Shown here: piece by piece, positions 55,386 to 63,726 of the stretch
Numbering within the stretch: position 1 is the first letter of the stretch
Layout: each line of letters opens with the position of its first letter
From: Allobosea sp. AAP35
Lineage (GTDB): Bacteria > Pseudomonadota > Alphaproteobacteria > Rhizobiales > Beijerinckiaceae
NCBI RefSeq assembly: GCF_001295925.1
Contig: NZ_LJHQ01000017.1
Span: forward strand, 1-64,000
Reading direction: 5' to 3'
Length of the DNA: 64,000 nt
The notes under the pieces: generated by a model
The model's input: only the letters and a program-made list of their open reading frames with translations
The model's database searches: none
Told to the model about the DNA's origin: nothing
Position numbers and translations under genes: made by a program

Positions 55386-55470
55386 ACGCGTCCGTGACGA
55401 CGCGCGCGTGATGGCGGCGAGCTGGAATGCGGGCCAGGCCGCTGCCAGCTCGTCTCGTCAGATGTCCGGC

Positions 55471-56007
55471 TTAGCTGCGGTCACGCTGCATCCGGGCGCG
55501 GTGATTGCGCTGGCGCTTCTGAGAGCGCCGCGAGGGAGGCGCCGAAATCTCCGTCAATGTCAGGGCGGCAACGCCAACCGCGAGGTTGACGCCGGTCTGT
55601 CCCTGGACCGAAAGCGGCTGCAGCGTCACGGCGCCATCGTTCCCACCGACCAGAACACTGGCGCCCCCGCCGACGCCGACAGTCGCCTCGGCGCTGACCC
55701 CGGCATAGGTGCCGTTGAGGCCACCGGGCCGCAGAGCGGGCTCGACCACAGCCCAGACCATGCCGCCCTTGGTCGTCGTGCCGATATCGAGCCCGAACTT
55801 CCGGATCGTGCCGGTGTAGAACTCGACGCGCCCGCCCAGCGCGTCATAACGACAGGTCATGGCCTTTTCCGATGTCAGGATCATGCCCGTGCCGCCTGCA
55901 ACGTTGCAGATGAGTTCGCCTGCGCGAACGACTGGCGCTGCAGACGCTGCGGACGGCGCGACGGCGACGATCGCGGCCAATCCGAGGAGGCGGATCGTGT
56001 TCGTCAT
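55471..56007 (-). CDS. DUF992 family exported protein
   Basis: A 178-residue exported protein. A signal peptide (IRLLGLAAIVAVAPSAASA) is followed by RAGELICNVAGGTGMILTSE, typical of the alphaproteobacterial DUF992 family, and a Gly-rich middle. The C-terminus is unusually basic (PPSRRSQKRQRNHRARMQR). The start at 56007 gives the signal; a longer frame to 56028 is less likely. A degenerate 17-bp box lies 64 nt upstream. Function unknown. Confidence 0.8.
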   Translation of the reverse strand: MTNTIRLLGLAAIVAVAPSAASAAPVVRAGELICNVAGGTGMILTSEKAMTCRYDALGGRVEFYTGTIRKFGLDIGTTTKGGMVWAVVEPALRPGGLNGTYAGVSAEATVGVGGGASVLVGGNDGAVTLQPLSVQGQTGVNLAVGVAALTLTEISAPPSRRSQKRQRNHRARMQRDRS

Positions 56008-56070
56008 GGTGCTGCTAGCCCTTCGCAATGGTCATGGCGGCTCTTCACCGCTTGCGTCAGATCGCGAGCA

Positions 56071-56087
56071 CCGTCGGAAATCACTCA
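56071..56087 (-). promoter_or_regulatory. 17-bp FixJ-like box, copy 11 (DUF992 gene)
   Basis: Read towards the gene: TGAGTGATTTCCGACGG, 64 nt before 56007. It shares TGATTTCCGA with copy 12, so these two may be a subclass. The weakest of the set. Confidence 0.5.
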
Positions 56088-56330
56088 GTTCGCGATTTCG
56101 ACCGGGTCCAAGCCCCCGCAGCCCATGCTGGCGCCCCGCTGTCACTGCGCCCGCGTCAGCCGCTCGTCATCGATCTCCGCAAAGGGCGGCGGAGATCGTC
56201 GCGCGGGCCGATCGAGGACAGCCTAACGGGCGGCGCCTGCTAGTCCGTCGCCATCGCGGCGCGGCGTTGCCGGATCAGGCGACGCGAGCGACGTCGATCT
56301 GCAAGCCCATTGATCGAAACGAGGCCACTC

Positions 56331-56347
56331 TGAGTATTTTCCGAACC
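56331..56347 (+). promoter_or_regulatory. 17-bp FixJ-like box, copy 8 (small ORF and P2-ATPase)
   Basis: TGAGTATTTTCCGAACC, one mismatch. It is only 28 nt before the small ORF start at 56375, which hints that the real start of that gene is later (56399 or 56420s) or that the ATPase is the main target. Apart from this copy and copy 11, the 367-nt gap 56008-56374 shows nothing. Confidence 0.65.
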
Positions 56348-56374
56348 TGTTCGATCGAAAAGACGCTTCGCATC

Positions 56375-56722
56375 ATGAGCGAAGCGACGTTTGCGCGGAT
56401 GGGCCACGTCAATTTCGCGTGGATGAGAACCATGCCGCTTCAACGACATCCTGCTGCAATTCAACAGCGACCCGAATGCGGCACCGGCATTTGGCGCGAG
56501 ATGCCCGATGCAACGCTGCTGGCGAGGATCGCAGAGCGCATGAACGACCCCTCCGACGCTATGACGGCCGATGCAAGTGCCGCCGTTTCGCGCGAGCCGT
56601 TGAAGCAAGACGCCGCAAAGATCGGCGGGCGACGTATCGATTGCCGCGGCGCGAGAACTGAAACCCGCGCTCTCGTCCTGGCGGGACTGCGCCGTTTCGA
56701 TCCGGCGATGACGACGTGGTGA
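56375..56722 (+). CDS. Hypothetical protein before the P2-type ATPase
   Basis: A 115-residue frame (MSEATFARMGHVNFAWMRTM at its start, WREMPDATLLARIAERMNDP in the middle) with no family I recognise. Later ATGs at 56399 and 56423 are possible. It runs into the region just before the ATPase and would be translated from the same box-driven message. Codon use looks ordinary, but I cannot rule out that it is leader RNA. Confidence 0.4.
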   Translation: MSEATFARMGHVNFAWMRTMPLQRHPAAIQQRPECGTGIWREMPDATLLARIAERMNDPSDAMTADASAAVSREPLKQDAAKIGGRRIDCRGARTETRALVLAGLRRFDPAMTTW

Positions 56723-56802
56723 CTGCGCCGCTCGCCAGCCCGCACCGTCAGACGCGATCGACCACGACCCTGTCGGAGCGGGCCGGCTCCCGCGAGCGCC
56801 AG

Positions 56803-59664
56803 ATGGATCAGATGAGCATCGTGCATAATTCCGATGGCGAGATCGACGCCTACCGCCGATCGGCAGACTACGTCGTCGGGCAGCTCGAAACGCATTCGCA
56901 GCTTGGGTTGACGGAAGAAGAGGCGTCGATACGCCTCGCCCGTGACGGCCCGAACACGCTCGAGGCCGAACCTGTCGTTCCGGCCTGGCAGCGATTTCTT
57001 GCCCAGTTCAGCGATGTCCTGGTCATCCTGCTTTTGGTCGCGGCTCTGATCTCGGCCGGGCTGTGGTTTGTCGAGCGCGCAACGGCGCTGCCCTATGAAG
57101 GGCTGGCCATTCTCGCTATCGTCCTGCTCAACGCGGTGATGGGGTTCGCCCAGCAATCACGGGCCGAGCAAGCCGTCCTGGCCTTACGCCGGATGTCGGC
57201 TGCGACAGCCACCGTCATCCGGGACGGGGCGCGCAACAGCATCGCCGCCGCCGGCCTCGTCGCGGGCGATGTCATCCTCATCGAAGAGGGCGATCTCGTT
57301 TCTGCCGATGCGCGCCTGATCGAATCCGTGTCGCTGCGCATGGCCGAAGCGCCCTTGACGGGTGAGAGCCTGCCCGTTGCAAAAAACACCGCTGTGATCG
57401 CGCAGGACGTGGCGCTGGGCGATCGCGGCAACATGGTCTTCAGCGGCACGTCTGCGAGCTATGGCCGTGGTCGGGCGGTGGTGACCGCGACGGGTAAGCA
57501 CACGGAACTCGGTCGCATCTCCGAGATGCTGAAGGCCACATCCAAGGAGGCGACACCGCTTCAGCGCGAGCTCGATCGCCTCGGCAAGCAGCTCGGCCTG
57601 ATCGTTGTCGCGATCGCCGTGGCGATGATCGCCACGATTCTGGTCACCCAGGACGTTCGCGACGCAAAAGCGGTGTTCGACGTGTTCATCCTCGGCGTTG
57701 CGCTGGCGGTGGCGGGCGTGCCCGAAGGTTTGCCTGCGGTGGTGACGGCGTCACTGGCTCTGGGCGTCCAGCGTCTGGCCAGGCGCAATGCGATCGTGCG
57801 TCACCTGGCCGCCGTCGAGACGCTCGGCTCTGCGACCGTGATCGCCTCGGACAAGACCGGGACGCTGACGAAGAACGAGATGACGGTGCGGCGCATCGTG
57901 ACGAAAGCCGGCATCATCGAGATCAGCGGTGCGGGGTATGCGCCCAGGGGCGAACTGAAGCGCGAGGGCGGAGGGGCGATCGAGGGCGCGCTCCTGCTGG
58001 AGGCTATGGCCGCGCTGACCGCAGCGCAGCGGGCCAGCAACGCCGTCGTGCGAGAGCAGGACGGGCATTGGACAGTCTATGGCGACCCGACCGAAGGGGC
58101 CTTGCTCGTCGCCGCGCGCAAAACGGGTCTGGCGGACGTCGAAGACGACCCACGCTTTGAGCGGATCGCGGAGGTGCCGTTCTCCTCGCAACGCAAGCTC
58201 ATGAGCACCGTCCATCGCGATTTGGAAACGCCGGATGCCATCCTGGTTTCGGTCAAGGGTGCGCCGGGCGTGGTGTTGGCGCGGTGCTCGCATGAACAGG
58301 TCGGTGGCGAGGCGCGCCCACTCAGCGCCGCGCGCCGCGCGGCCATTCTCGACAGCAACGCCGAACTGGCCAGTGCTTCCTTGAGGACGCTGGCGGTTGC
58401 CTCCCGGGCACTGGCGCACACGCGGTCTGACGACGACGCCGGCTTTGACGAACGCATCGAGACAGACCTCGTTTTTCTCGGCCTGATCGGCATGATCGAT
58501 CCGCCGCGGCCCGAGGCGAAAACGGCTGTCATCCGTGCGCAGCGGGCCGGCATTCGTCCTTTGATGATCACCGGAGATCACGCTGCGACCGCCAGCGCGA
58601 TCGCGGCCGAAATCGGTATCGCCAGCGACGGTCAGGTCGTGACCGGCATCGAACTGGCGACAATGTCGGATGAGGTGCTGCAGCAGACCGTTAGCAAAGT
58701 CTCCGTCTATGCGCGCGTCAATCCGGAGCACAAGCTGCGGATCGTGAGGGCCTTGCAACGCGATGGCGCGACCGTCGCGATGACGGGTGATGGCGTCAAC
58801 GACGCCCCGGCGCTGAAAGCTGCCGATATCGGCGTCGCGATGGGGATCACCGGCACCGACGTCTCGAAAGAGGCCGCCGATATCGTGCTTTCCGACGATA
58901 ATTTCGCGTCGATCGTTGCAGCCGTCGAAGAGGGACGTGCAATCTTCGACAATATCCGCAAGTTCCTGCGCTATCTCCTGTCGTCGAACCTCGGCGAAGT
59001 CCTGACGATGTTTTTCGGCGTGCTGTTGGCCAATGTGATCGGATTAAGCGATCATGGTCCCGGCCAAATCGTATTGCCGCTGCTCGCGATCCAGATCCTT
59101 TGGATCAATCTCGTCACTGATGGTGCGCCGGCTTTGGCGCTCGCAGTGGATCCGGCCGCTCCCGATACGATGACGAGGCTGCCGAGGCGACGCGATGAAG
59201 GCGTCATCACAGCGACTATGTGGATGGGCATCGCCTATGTCGGCGTCATCATGGCGGCCGGGACGCTGCTGGTTCTCGACGCTGCTCTCCCCGGTGGAAT
59301 GATCGAGGGCACGGGATCGCTTGTCTATGCCCAGACCATGGCCTTCACGACGCTGACGCTGTTCCAGCTTTTCAATGTCCTGAACGCGCGTTCCGATGTC
59401 CGCAGCGCATTCAGCGGGCTGTTCGAGAACCGCTGGCTCTGGGCGGCGATCGGGTTGTCGCTGTCGATGCATGGTGCCGTGCTTTACTTGCCGTGGCTCC
59501 AGCAGGCGTTCTCGACCTCCCCGCTCACGGCAGGTGATCTGGGCCTCTGCACCGTGGTGGCGAGTTCCGTGCTTTGGCTGCGCGAGGCGAGCAAGTTGGT
59601 GTCGCGTGCGCGAGCGAGTGGGGAACGCAGAGCGGCGAGCGCGGGACCGGCGATTGCAACGTGA
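56803..59664 (+). CDS. P2-type cation-transporting ATPase (Ca2+/CtpF-like)
   Basis: 953 residues. The cation-ATPase N-domain (SRLG-like QLGLTEEEASIRLARDGPN), actuator (LTGESLPV), phosphorylation site (SDKTGTLTKNEMTV, about 350), hinge ([21 protein letters not shown]) and the six C-terminal helices are all present. The membrane motif PEGLPAVV is of the P2A type (SERCA/PMR1/CtpF). The ion is probably Ca2+ or Mn2+. The ATG at 56803 is chosen; GTG codons at 56716/56719 overlap the preceding ORF. A similar ATPase (CtpF) is in the DosR regulon. Confidence 0.92.
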   Translation: MDQMSIVHNSDGEIDAYRRSADYVVGQLETHSQLGLTEEEASIRLARDGPNTLEAEPVVPAWQRFLAQFSDVLVILLLVAALISAGLWFVERATALPYEGLAILAIVLLNAVMGFAQQSRAEQAVLALRRMSAATATVIRDGARNSIAAAGLVAGDVILIEEGDLVSADARLIESVSLRMAEAPLTGESLPVAKNTAVIAQDVALGDRGNMVFSGTSASYGRGRAVVTATGKHTELGRISEMLKATSKEATPLQRELDRLGKQLGLIVVAIAVAMIATILVTQDVRDAKAVFDVFILGVALAVAGVPEGLPAVVTASLALGVQRLARRNAIVRHLAAVETLGSATVIASDKTGTLTKNEMTVRRIVTKAGIIEISGAGYAPRGELKREGGGAIEGALLLEAMAALTAAQRASNAVVREQDGHWTVYGDPTEGALLVAARKTGLADVEDDPRFERIAEVPFSSQRKLMSTVHRDLETPDAILVSVKGAPGVVLARCSHEQVGGEARPLSAARRAAILDSNAELASASLRTLAVASRALAHTRSDDDAGFDERIETDLVFLGLIGMIDPPRPEAKTAVIRAQRAGIRPLMITGDHAATASAIAAEIGIASDGQVVTGIELATMSDEVLQQTVSKVSVYARVNPEHKLRIVRALQRDGATVAMTGDGVNDAPALKAADIGVAMGITGTDVSKEAADIVLSDDNFASIVAAVEEGRAIFDNIRKFLRYLLSSNLGEVLTMFFGVLLANVIGLSDHGPGQIVLPLLAIQILWINLVTDGAPALALAVDPAAPDTMTRLPRRRDEGVITATMWMGIAYVGVIMAAGTLLVLDAALPGGMIEGTGSLVYAQTMAFTTLTLFQLFNVLNARSDVRSAFSGLFENRWLWAAIGLSLSMHGAVLYLPWLQQAFSTSPLTAGDLGLCTVVASSVLWLREASKLVSRARASGERRAASAGPAIAT

Positions 59665-60191
59665 CGGCGTTCACGACAGCCCCACGCCGTGCTCGGGTGG
59701 AAGGCCGTAAAACCGGCAGCCAATCGCACCTCATCGCACCGGGCTAGCCCATGCGAAACGGAAGCGCGGAATATCTCAAGCGTGCTGGAAATGATGCGCA
59801 GCGAGGAGAGCAGCACCGCGCCGCGTCGGTGCGAGAGCATGTTCCTGTCGATGATTTGCGGCTGGTCGGAGCAATTTCTGCTCGCTGGCAAGCGTCTGCT
59901 GGCCGGCGAGACGGCGCGCGGCGACCAGTGACGCAGCGGAGGAATTGCGCAGCGAAGCCCAGGTCCGGAAGGAGCTGAAGCCGGTCTGACCTTGGAGACC
60001 GAAGTCTGAATGAGGCATGCTCACCGTTGGGGAGGACGACGCATGAGCCAATTTCATCCGAGATGGTCGAGGCTTGGTATCTGCCGGCGCAGCTTACGCA
60101 AGAGAAACTCGGCATGACGCGGCACCATCGCACCCAAGATCGGATCTGGCGGGCATGGTCGAGATGTTGCGATGGCGCCGTCGAGAATCCG
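59665..60191. other. 527-nt region without a confident gene
   Basis: A plus-strand frame at 59689-59931 (80 codons, NISSVLEMMRSEESSTAPRR in the middle) could be a small gene but has no clear start signal. The rest is antisense to nothing and shows no box. A P2-ATPase terminator is expected here but I cannot see a clear one. Confidence 0.5.
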
Positions 60192-60557
60192 TCAGCAGCC
60201 CCATGCACCGCAGCCGCGGCGATAGCCGCGCCCTCCGTAGTAGTTTCTGTTGTAGCCTCGGCCGCCGTAGCCGCGACCATAATAGCCTCTGTCATAGTAG
60301 CGCGAGGATCTGCTGTCGGCGACGAGCGCAGCCCCGATGAGGCCCGCCGTCGCACCTGCCACGACCACCCCTGTGGCCGCATCGGACTGCCGCCGGTCCT
60401 GCCGGATATTGGCTGCGACGCAGTTTTGGTAGGACCGGGTCGTTGGGCGAAAGCCGGATTGCTGGCAAACGACGTCGGCATTGGCCTGCGACTGCTCGAG
60501 CGTCTGGCAGCCCGCCAGCCCAGTGGCCAGGATGGCGGTGATGATCAGGGTTCGCAT
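60192..60557 (-). CDS. Small lipoprotein with Tyr/Gly/Arg-rich tail
   Basis: 121 residues. A lipoprotein signal with lipobox LAGC (cysteine 17) is followed by a short Gln-rich part, a glycine-zipper stretch (GVVVAGATAGLIGAALVA) and a tail rich in RGYGGRGY-type repeats (about 85-118). It is probably anchored in the outer membrane. A 17-bp box lies 75 nt upstream. Function unknown. Confidence 0.8.
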   Translation of the reverse strand: MRTLIITAILATGLAGCQTLEQSQANADVVCQQSGFRPTTRSYQNCVAANIRQDRRQSDAATGVVVAGATAGLIGAALVADSRSSRYYDRGYYGRGYGGRGYNRNYYGGRGYRRGCGAWGC

Positions 60558-60631
60558 AGGCTTGCTCCGGTGCGCCGACCCAGGACGAGGGCGGCTTTGC
60601 CCGAAGCTAGGCCGAAGCCCGCGGCACGCTA

Positions 60632-60648
60632 GCCACGGAAACTACGCA
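60632..60648 (-). promoter_or_regulatory. 17-bp FixJ-like box, copy 9 (lipoprotein)
   Basis: Read towards the gene: TGCGTAGTTTCCGTGGC, 75 nt before the ATG at 60557. Positions 1-13 fit fully. Confidence 0.65.
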
Positions 60649-60683
60649 TGGCGGGTTGGCGGCAAGTTCAAAACCTTCCAGAT

Positions 60684-61460
60684 TTACCATGTCATGAGAT
60701 CAAGCAGATGCGCGGCGATGGCCTCGCGGCTGCGGCCGATGTGGATCGCGGCGATCCCCAAGGTCTCCGCTCCGATGATATCGGTCTCGCGGTTGTCGCC
60801 GATCATCACGGCGTCTGCGGGAGCGACGTCTTCCAGCGCGCGATGGAACATCTCCCGCGACGGCTTTCCGACAATCGTGATGTTTGCATTGGTTACGGCA
60901 GCGCGCAGTGCCGCCAGGATCGTGCCGGTCTCGATCAGAGGTGCCCCGCCGCGATCCGGACGCCAGCGATCGGGATTGGCGACGATGACCGGGGCGCCGC
61001 TATGCGCGGCCGTGACGATCTGTTGGAGCCGCTCGATGTCGAGCGTCGGATCGTTGCACAGGACGACGACGTCAGGTTTGGAACCGGCCAAATGCAGCCC
61101 CAATGCCTCGGCGCGCTGTCGGATCGCGGGCGAGGCAGCAATGAGAATCGTCGTGTTGGGATGATGATCGCGGACATGGGCAAGTGCCACTTCGCCAGCC
61201 AAAAAACAGCGCGCAGCCGGCACTTCGAGACCGAGCGTGTCGAGATAGGTCGAGAATGCGGCCGCAGTCATTGTCGAGTTGTTGGTGACGAGCCGCAACC
61301 GTTCGCCATGTTGGGCTACAAACGCGGCGGCGCCCGGGCACAGCGCGTCGCTCTCGACGAGGCAGCCATCGACATCACAGAGAACGAGCTTGGCTCGATC
61401 GAGCTGTGCCCTTGCGGTCGCCAGCGAGTCGCCACGTGTCGCCACGAGGGGGGTGATCAT
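60684..61460 (-). CDS. HAD-family phosphatase (NagD-like)
   Basis: A HAD hydrolase of 258 residues. Motif I is LCDVDGCLVE, motif II is VTNNST, and the C-terminal motif is KPSREMFHRAL with MIGDNRETDIIGA. It has a C2-type cap (NagD/4-nitrophenylphosphatase group). It overlaps the phosphoesterase stop by ATGA. Together with the phosphoesterase and ABC importer it suggests use of phosphate esters. It is the last gene of the operon. Confidence 0.88.
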   Translation of the reverse strand: MITPLVATRGDSLATARAQLDRAKLVLCDVDGCLVESDALCPGAAAFVAQHGERLRLVTNNSTMTAAAFSTYLDTLGLEVPAARCFLAGEVALAHVRDHHPNTTILIAASPAIRQRAEALGLHLAGSKPDVVVLCNDPTLDIERLQQIVTAAHSGAPVIVANPDRWRPDRGGAPLIETGTILAALRAAVTNANITIVGKPSREMFHRALEDVAPADAVMIGDNRETDIIGAETLGIAAIHIGRSREAIAAHLLDLMTW

Positions 61461-62332
61461 TCGGCGCTCATGCCAAGAGCGTAGCTTCTTCCCGCCGTTT
61501 CCTCGGCGGTCAGCGAAAAGCGCGCGCCTTGGTCGAGAAACGCAACCGCATGGACGACGATACGATCCTCCGCGATCAGAGCGACATTGTAGCCGGGCGG
61601 TTCGCGGTTGCCGACGATGTCGCCGCCGTCCTCGCTTCCCTCGATGCGCAACTGTCCGTCCAGCGAGAGTTGGTGGTTGAGCCCACGCGTGCACGAAAAC
61701 GGAATGCCGCGCCAGCTTCCGGAGATCGGCCGGTGCAGATGGCCGAAGAACAAGTGCCGGATGCGCTCGCGATGCGGCGCCACGACAGCCGCGAAAGCCT
61801 CGGCATCGGCCAGAGCGATCGCGTCCATGGCCGCGACGCCGACTGCGAAGGGCGGGTGGTGCATGAAGATCAGGACATCGCCCGGCGCCTCGCCAAGCGC
61901 CTGTGCGAGCGAGGCACGCCTGCGCTCGCAATAGGCCCCGGCATGGCTGCCGGTCGAGGCGGTATCAAGAAAGAGGCAGGTGAGATCGCCGAGGAGACGT
62001 TGGCCTTGGACGAAGCCATCGGCATCAACCATCGCGGGTGAGATGACCTCCTTGAACGCCTCCCGGTCGTCGTGATTGCCGATCATCAGGACGGTCGGCA
62101 CCGGGCACGTTTCCCAGATGCCGGCAAAGGCCGCATAGGCGCTCCGCTCACCCCAATGCGCGAGATCGCCCGTCACCACGCACAGCGCCGCATCGTCATG
62201 GCGAAGAGCGATATCGGCGATGGCGCGTGCGAGACGATCGCGCGGATCGAGGCCATAGAGCGTGTGAGGGGCAGCCACGACATGGGTGTCGCTGACATGG
62301 ACGATCTTGATCACGGACGGCATTTCCATCAA
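61457..62332 (-). CDS. Metallophosphoesterase (CpdA/GpdQ-like)
   Basis: 291 residues with the dinuclear metal motifs: HVSDTHVV, GDLAHWGE, GNHDDREA, MHHPPFAVG and FGHLHRPISG. It probably cleaves phosphodiesters such as cAMP or glycerophosphodiesters. It is coupled to the HAD phosphatase and follows the binding-protein gene at 62394 by 61 nt. The neighbouring importer favours the second substrate type. Confidence 0.9.
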   Translation of the reverse strand: MMEMPSVIKIVHVSDTHVVAAPHTLYGLDPRDRLARAIADIALRHDDAALCVVTGDLAHWGERSAYAAFAGIWETCPVPTVLMIGNHDDREAFKEVISPAMVDADGFVQGQRLLGDLTCLFLDTASTGSHAGAYCERRRASLAQALGEAPGDVLIFMHHPPFAVGVAAMDAIALADAEAFAAVVAPHRERIRHLFFGHLHRPISGSWRGIPFSCTRGLNHQLSLDGQLRIEGSEDGGDIVGNREPPGYNVALIAEDRIVVHAVAFLDQGARFSLTAEETAGRSYALGMSAE

Positions 62333-62393
62333 AGCGGGGGCAAGAGCGAAAGGTCCGGCGGACGTATCCGCCGGATCCGATGCGGTCAGGAGG

Positions 62394-63665
62394 TCACTTG
62401 CCGGCGGGCAGGAGCGCCTGGGTGTCGCGGGCCATTTCGGTGAGGACCTCGTTGGCCTGCGCGGTGCGCTTGCCGTCCATCACCGACTGGAGATGATCCT
62501 TGATCACATCGGTAATCTTCAGGCCATTGTCGCCGGGGAAGGCATACCAGTTCGTCAGATAGGGCAACTGGGCGAGCGCGGTGTACTGGTTGGGGTTGCG
62601 CTTGTAGAAATCGGCCAGATGGTCGGCGGCTTTCGCGTTGGGGGCCATATAGCCGGTGGTCTCGACCATGGCGGCGCCGCCTCGCGGACCGGTCCAGTAC
62701 TTGACCACTTCCCAGGCCGCCTTGCGCTTTTCGGCCGAGGCTGCCGTGATCATCATTACATTGCCGCCGGCCGGCAGGCGGGACAGGCCCTGCGTCAGGC
62801 CCGGAAAGAGCGACGTCTTCATGGTGAACCGGTCGCCGATCTGGCGGGTAAAGGCGTTCACATAGGCCGTCGTCGTCAGCAGCACACCGACCTGCCCGGC
62901 CGCAAAGGCGGTCCGCATGTCGTTGCCGGAGATGTTGGGCGTCTTCGTCTCGGTCACCAGGCGGGCGAGCGTGCCGATCGCCTTGCGTCCGGCCTCGTCA
63001 TCGAATGCCACCTTTGTCTCGCCAGCATCCATCATGTTGCCGCCGTTTTCGAAGACCAGCGCCTGGAAGAGCCAGTTGCCGGAGATCGGCCACTCGGCTG
63101 CGATGCCGTGGACGCCGGGACGCAGGCCCTGGATCTTCGCGGCCAGGCTAATGACGCCGTCCCAACTGGTCGGCAGCGCGGCGGGGTCGCCTCCAGCGGC
63201 CTTGACGAGATCCAGGTTGAAATAGGCGATCGGCAGCGACACGGCGAAAGGCAGGCCATAGACTTTGCCGCCGATCGAGCCGGCGTCCCGCATGGCCTTG
63301 TGGAAGCCCTGTGCCTCGAAATCCGTCTCGGCCTTGATGAAATCGTCGAGAGGGGCGGCGACCTGCTTGTCGGCAAGGGCGCGGACGCGGTTCAGGCCCT
63401 GGAAGGTGATGTCCGGCGTCGTGCCCGTGACCGCTTCGCGCAGGATGCGCTGCGTGGCGTCCTCATAATCCTTGTAAGGCGCGCGGAAGCTGACCTTGAT
63501 CCCCGGATGGGTCTTGGCGAACTCCTCGACGAGGCGGTTATGGGTCTCCTTGAAGACGTCGCCGTAAGGATATTGGACGACGATCTCGGTCACGGGCTGA
63601 GCCGCGGCCGGGAGCGTGAAGGCGAGAGCCAGGGCGAGCGCCCGGCATGAGTGTTTCGCAAGCAT
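62394..63665 (-). CDS. ABC transporter substrate-binding protein (UgpB/sugar type)
   Basis: 423 residues: signal peptide (CRALALALAFTLPAAAQP) and a family 1 extracellular solute-binding fold (VVQYPYGDVFKETHNRLVEE; VYGLPFAVSLPIAYFNLDLV; SGNWLFQALVFENGGNMMDA). The ATG at 63665 gives the signal. Neighbours suggest a glycerol-phosphate or sugar-phosphate ligand. Confidence 0.9.
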   Translation of the reverse strand: MLAKHSCRALALALAFTLPAAAQPVTEIVVQYPYGDVFKETHNRLVEEFAKTHPGIKVSFRAPYKDYEDATQRILREAVTGTTPDITFQGLNRVRALADKQVAAPLDDFIKAETDFEAQGFHKAMRDAGSIGGKVYGLPFAVSLPIAYFNLDLVKAAGGDPAALPTSWDGVISLAAKIQGLRPGVHGIAAEWPISGNWLFQALVFENGGNMMDAGETKVAFDDEAGRKAIGTLARLVTETKTPNISGNDMRTAFAAGQVGVLLTTTAYVNAFTRQIGDRFTMKTSLFPGLTQGLSRLPAGGNVMMITAASAEKRKAAWEVVKYWTGPRGGAAMVETTGYMAPNAKAADHLADFYKRNPNQYTALAQLPYLTNWYAFPGDNGLKITDVIKDHLQSVMDGKRTAQANEVLTEMARDTQALLPAGK

Positions 63666-63726
63666 TGAAGGATCCAGTTCTCGAGGGGAAATCGACCGCC
63701 GCGCCCACGGCGGATCGGGGTGAAGG

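Noticed and set aside
59689-59931. Possible 80-residue protein after the P2-ATPase
   Set aside because: No ribosome site, no family and no box; kept only as a note in the gap entry.
60027-60632. 201-codon plus-strand frame
   Set aside because: Mostly antisense to the lipoprotein with the clear lipobox and repeat tail.
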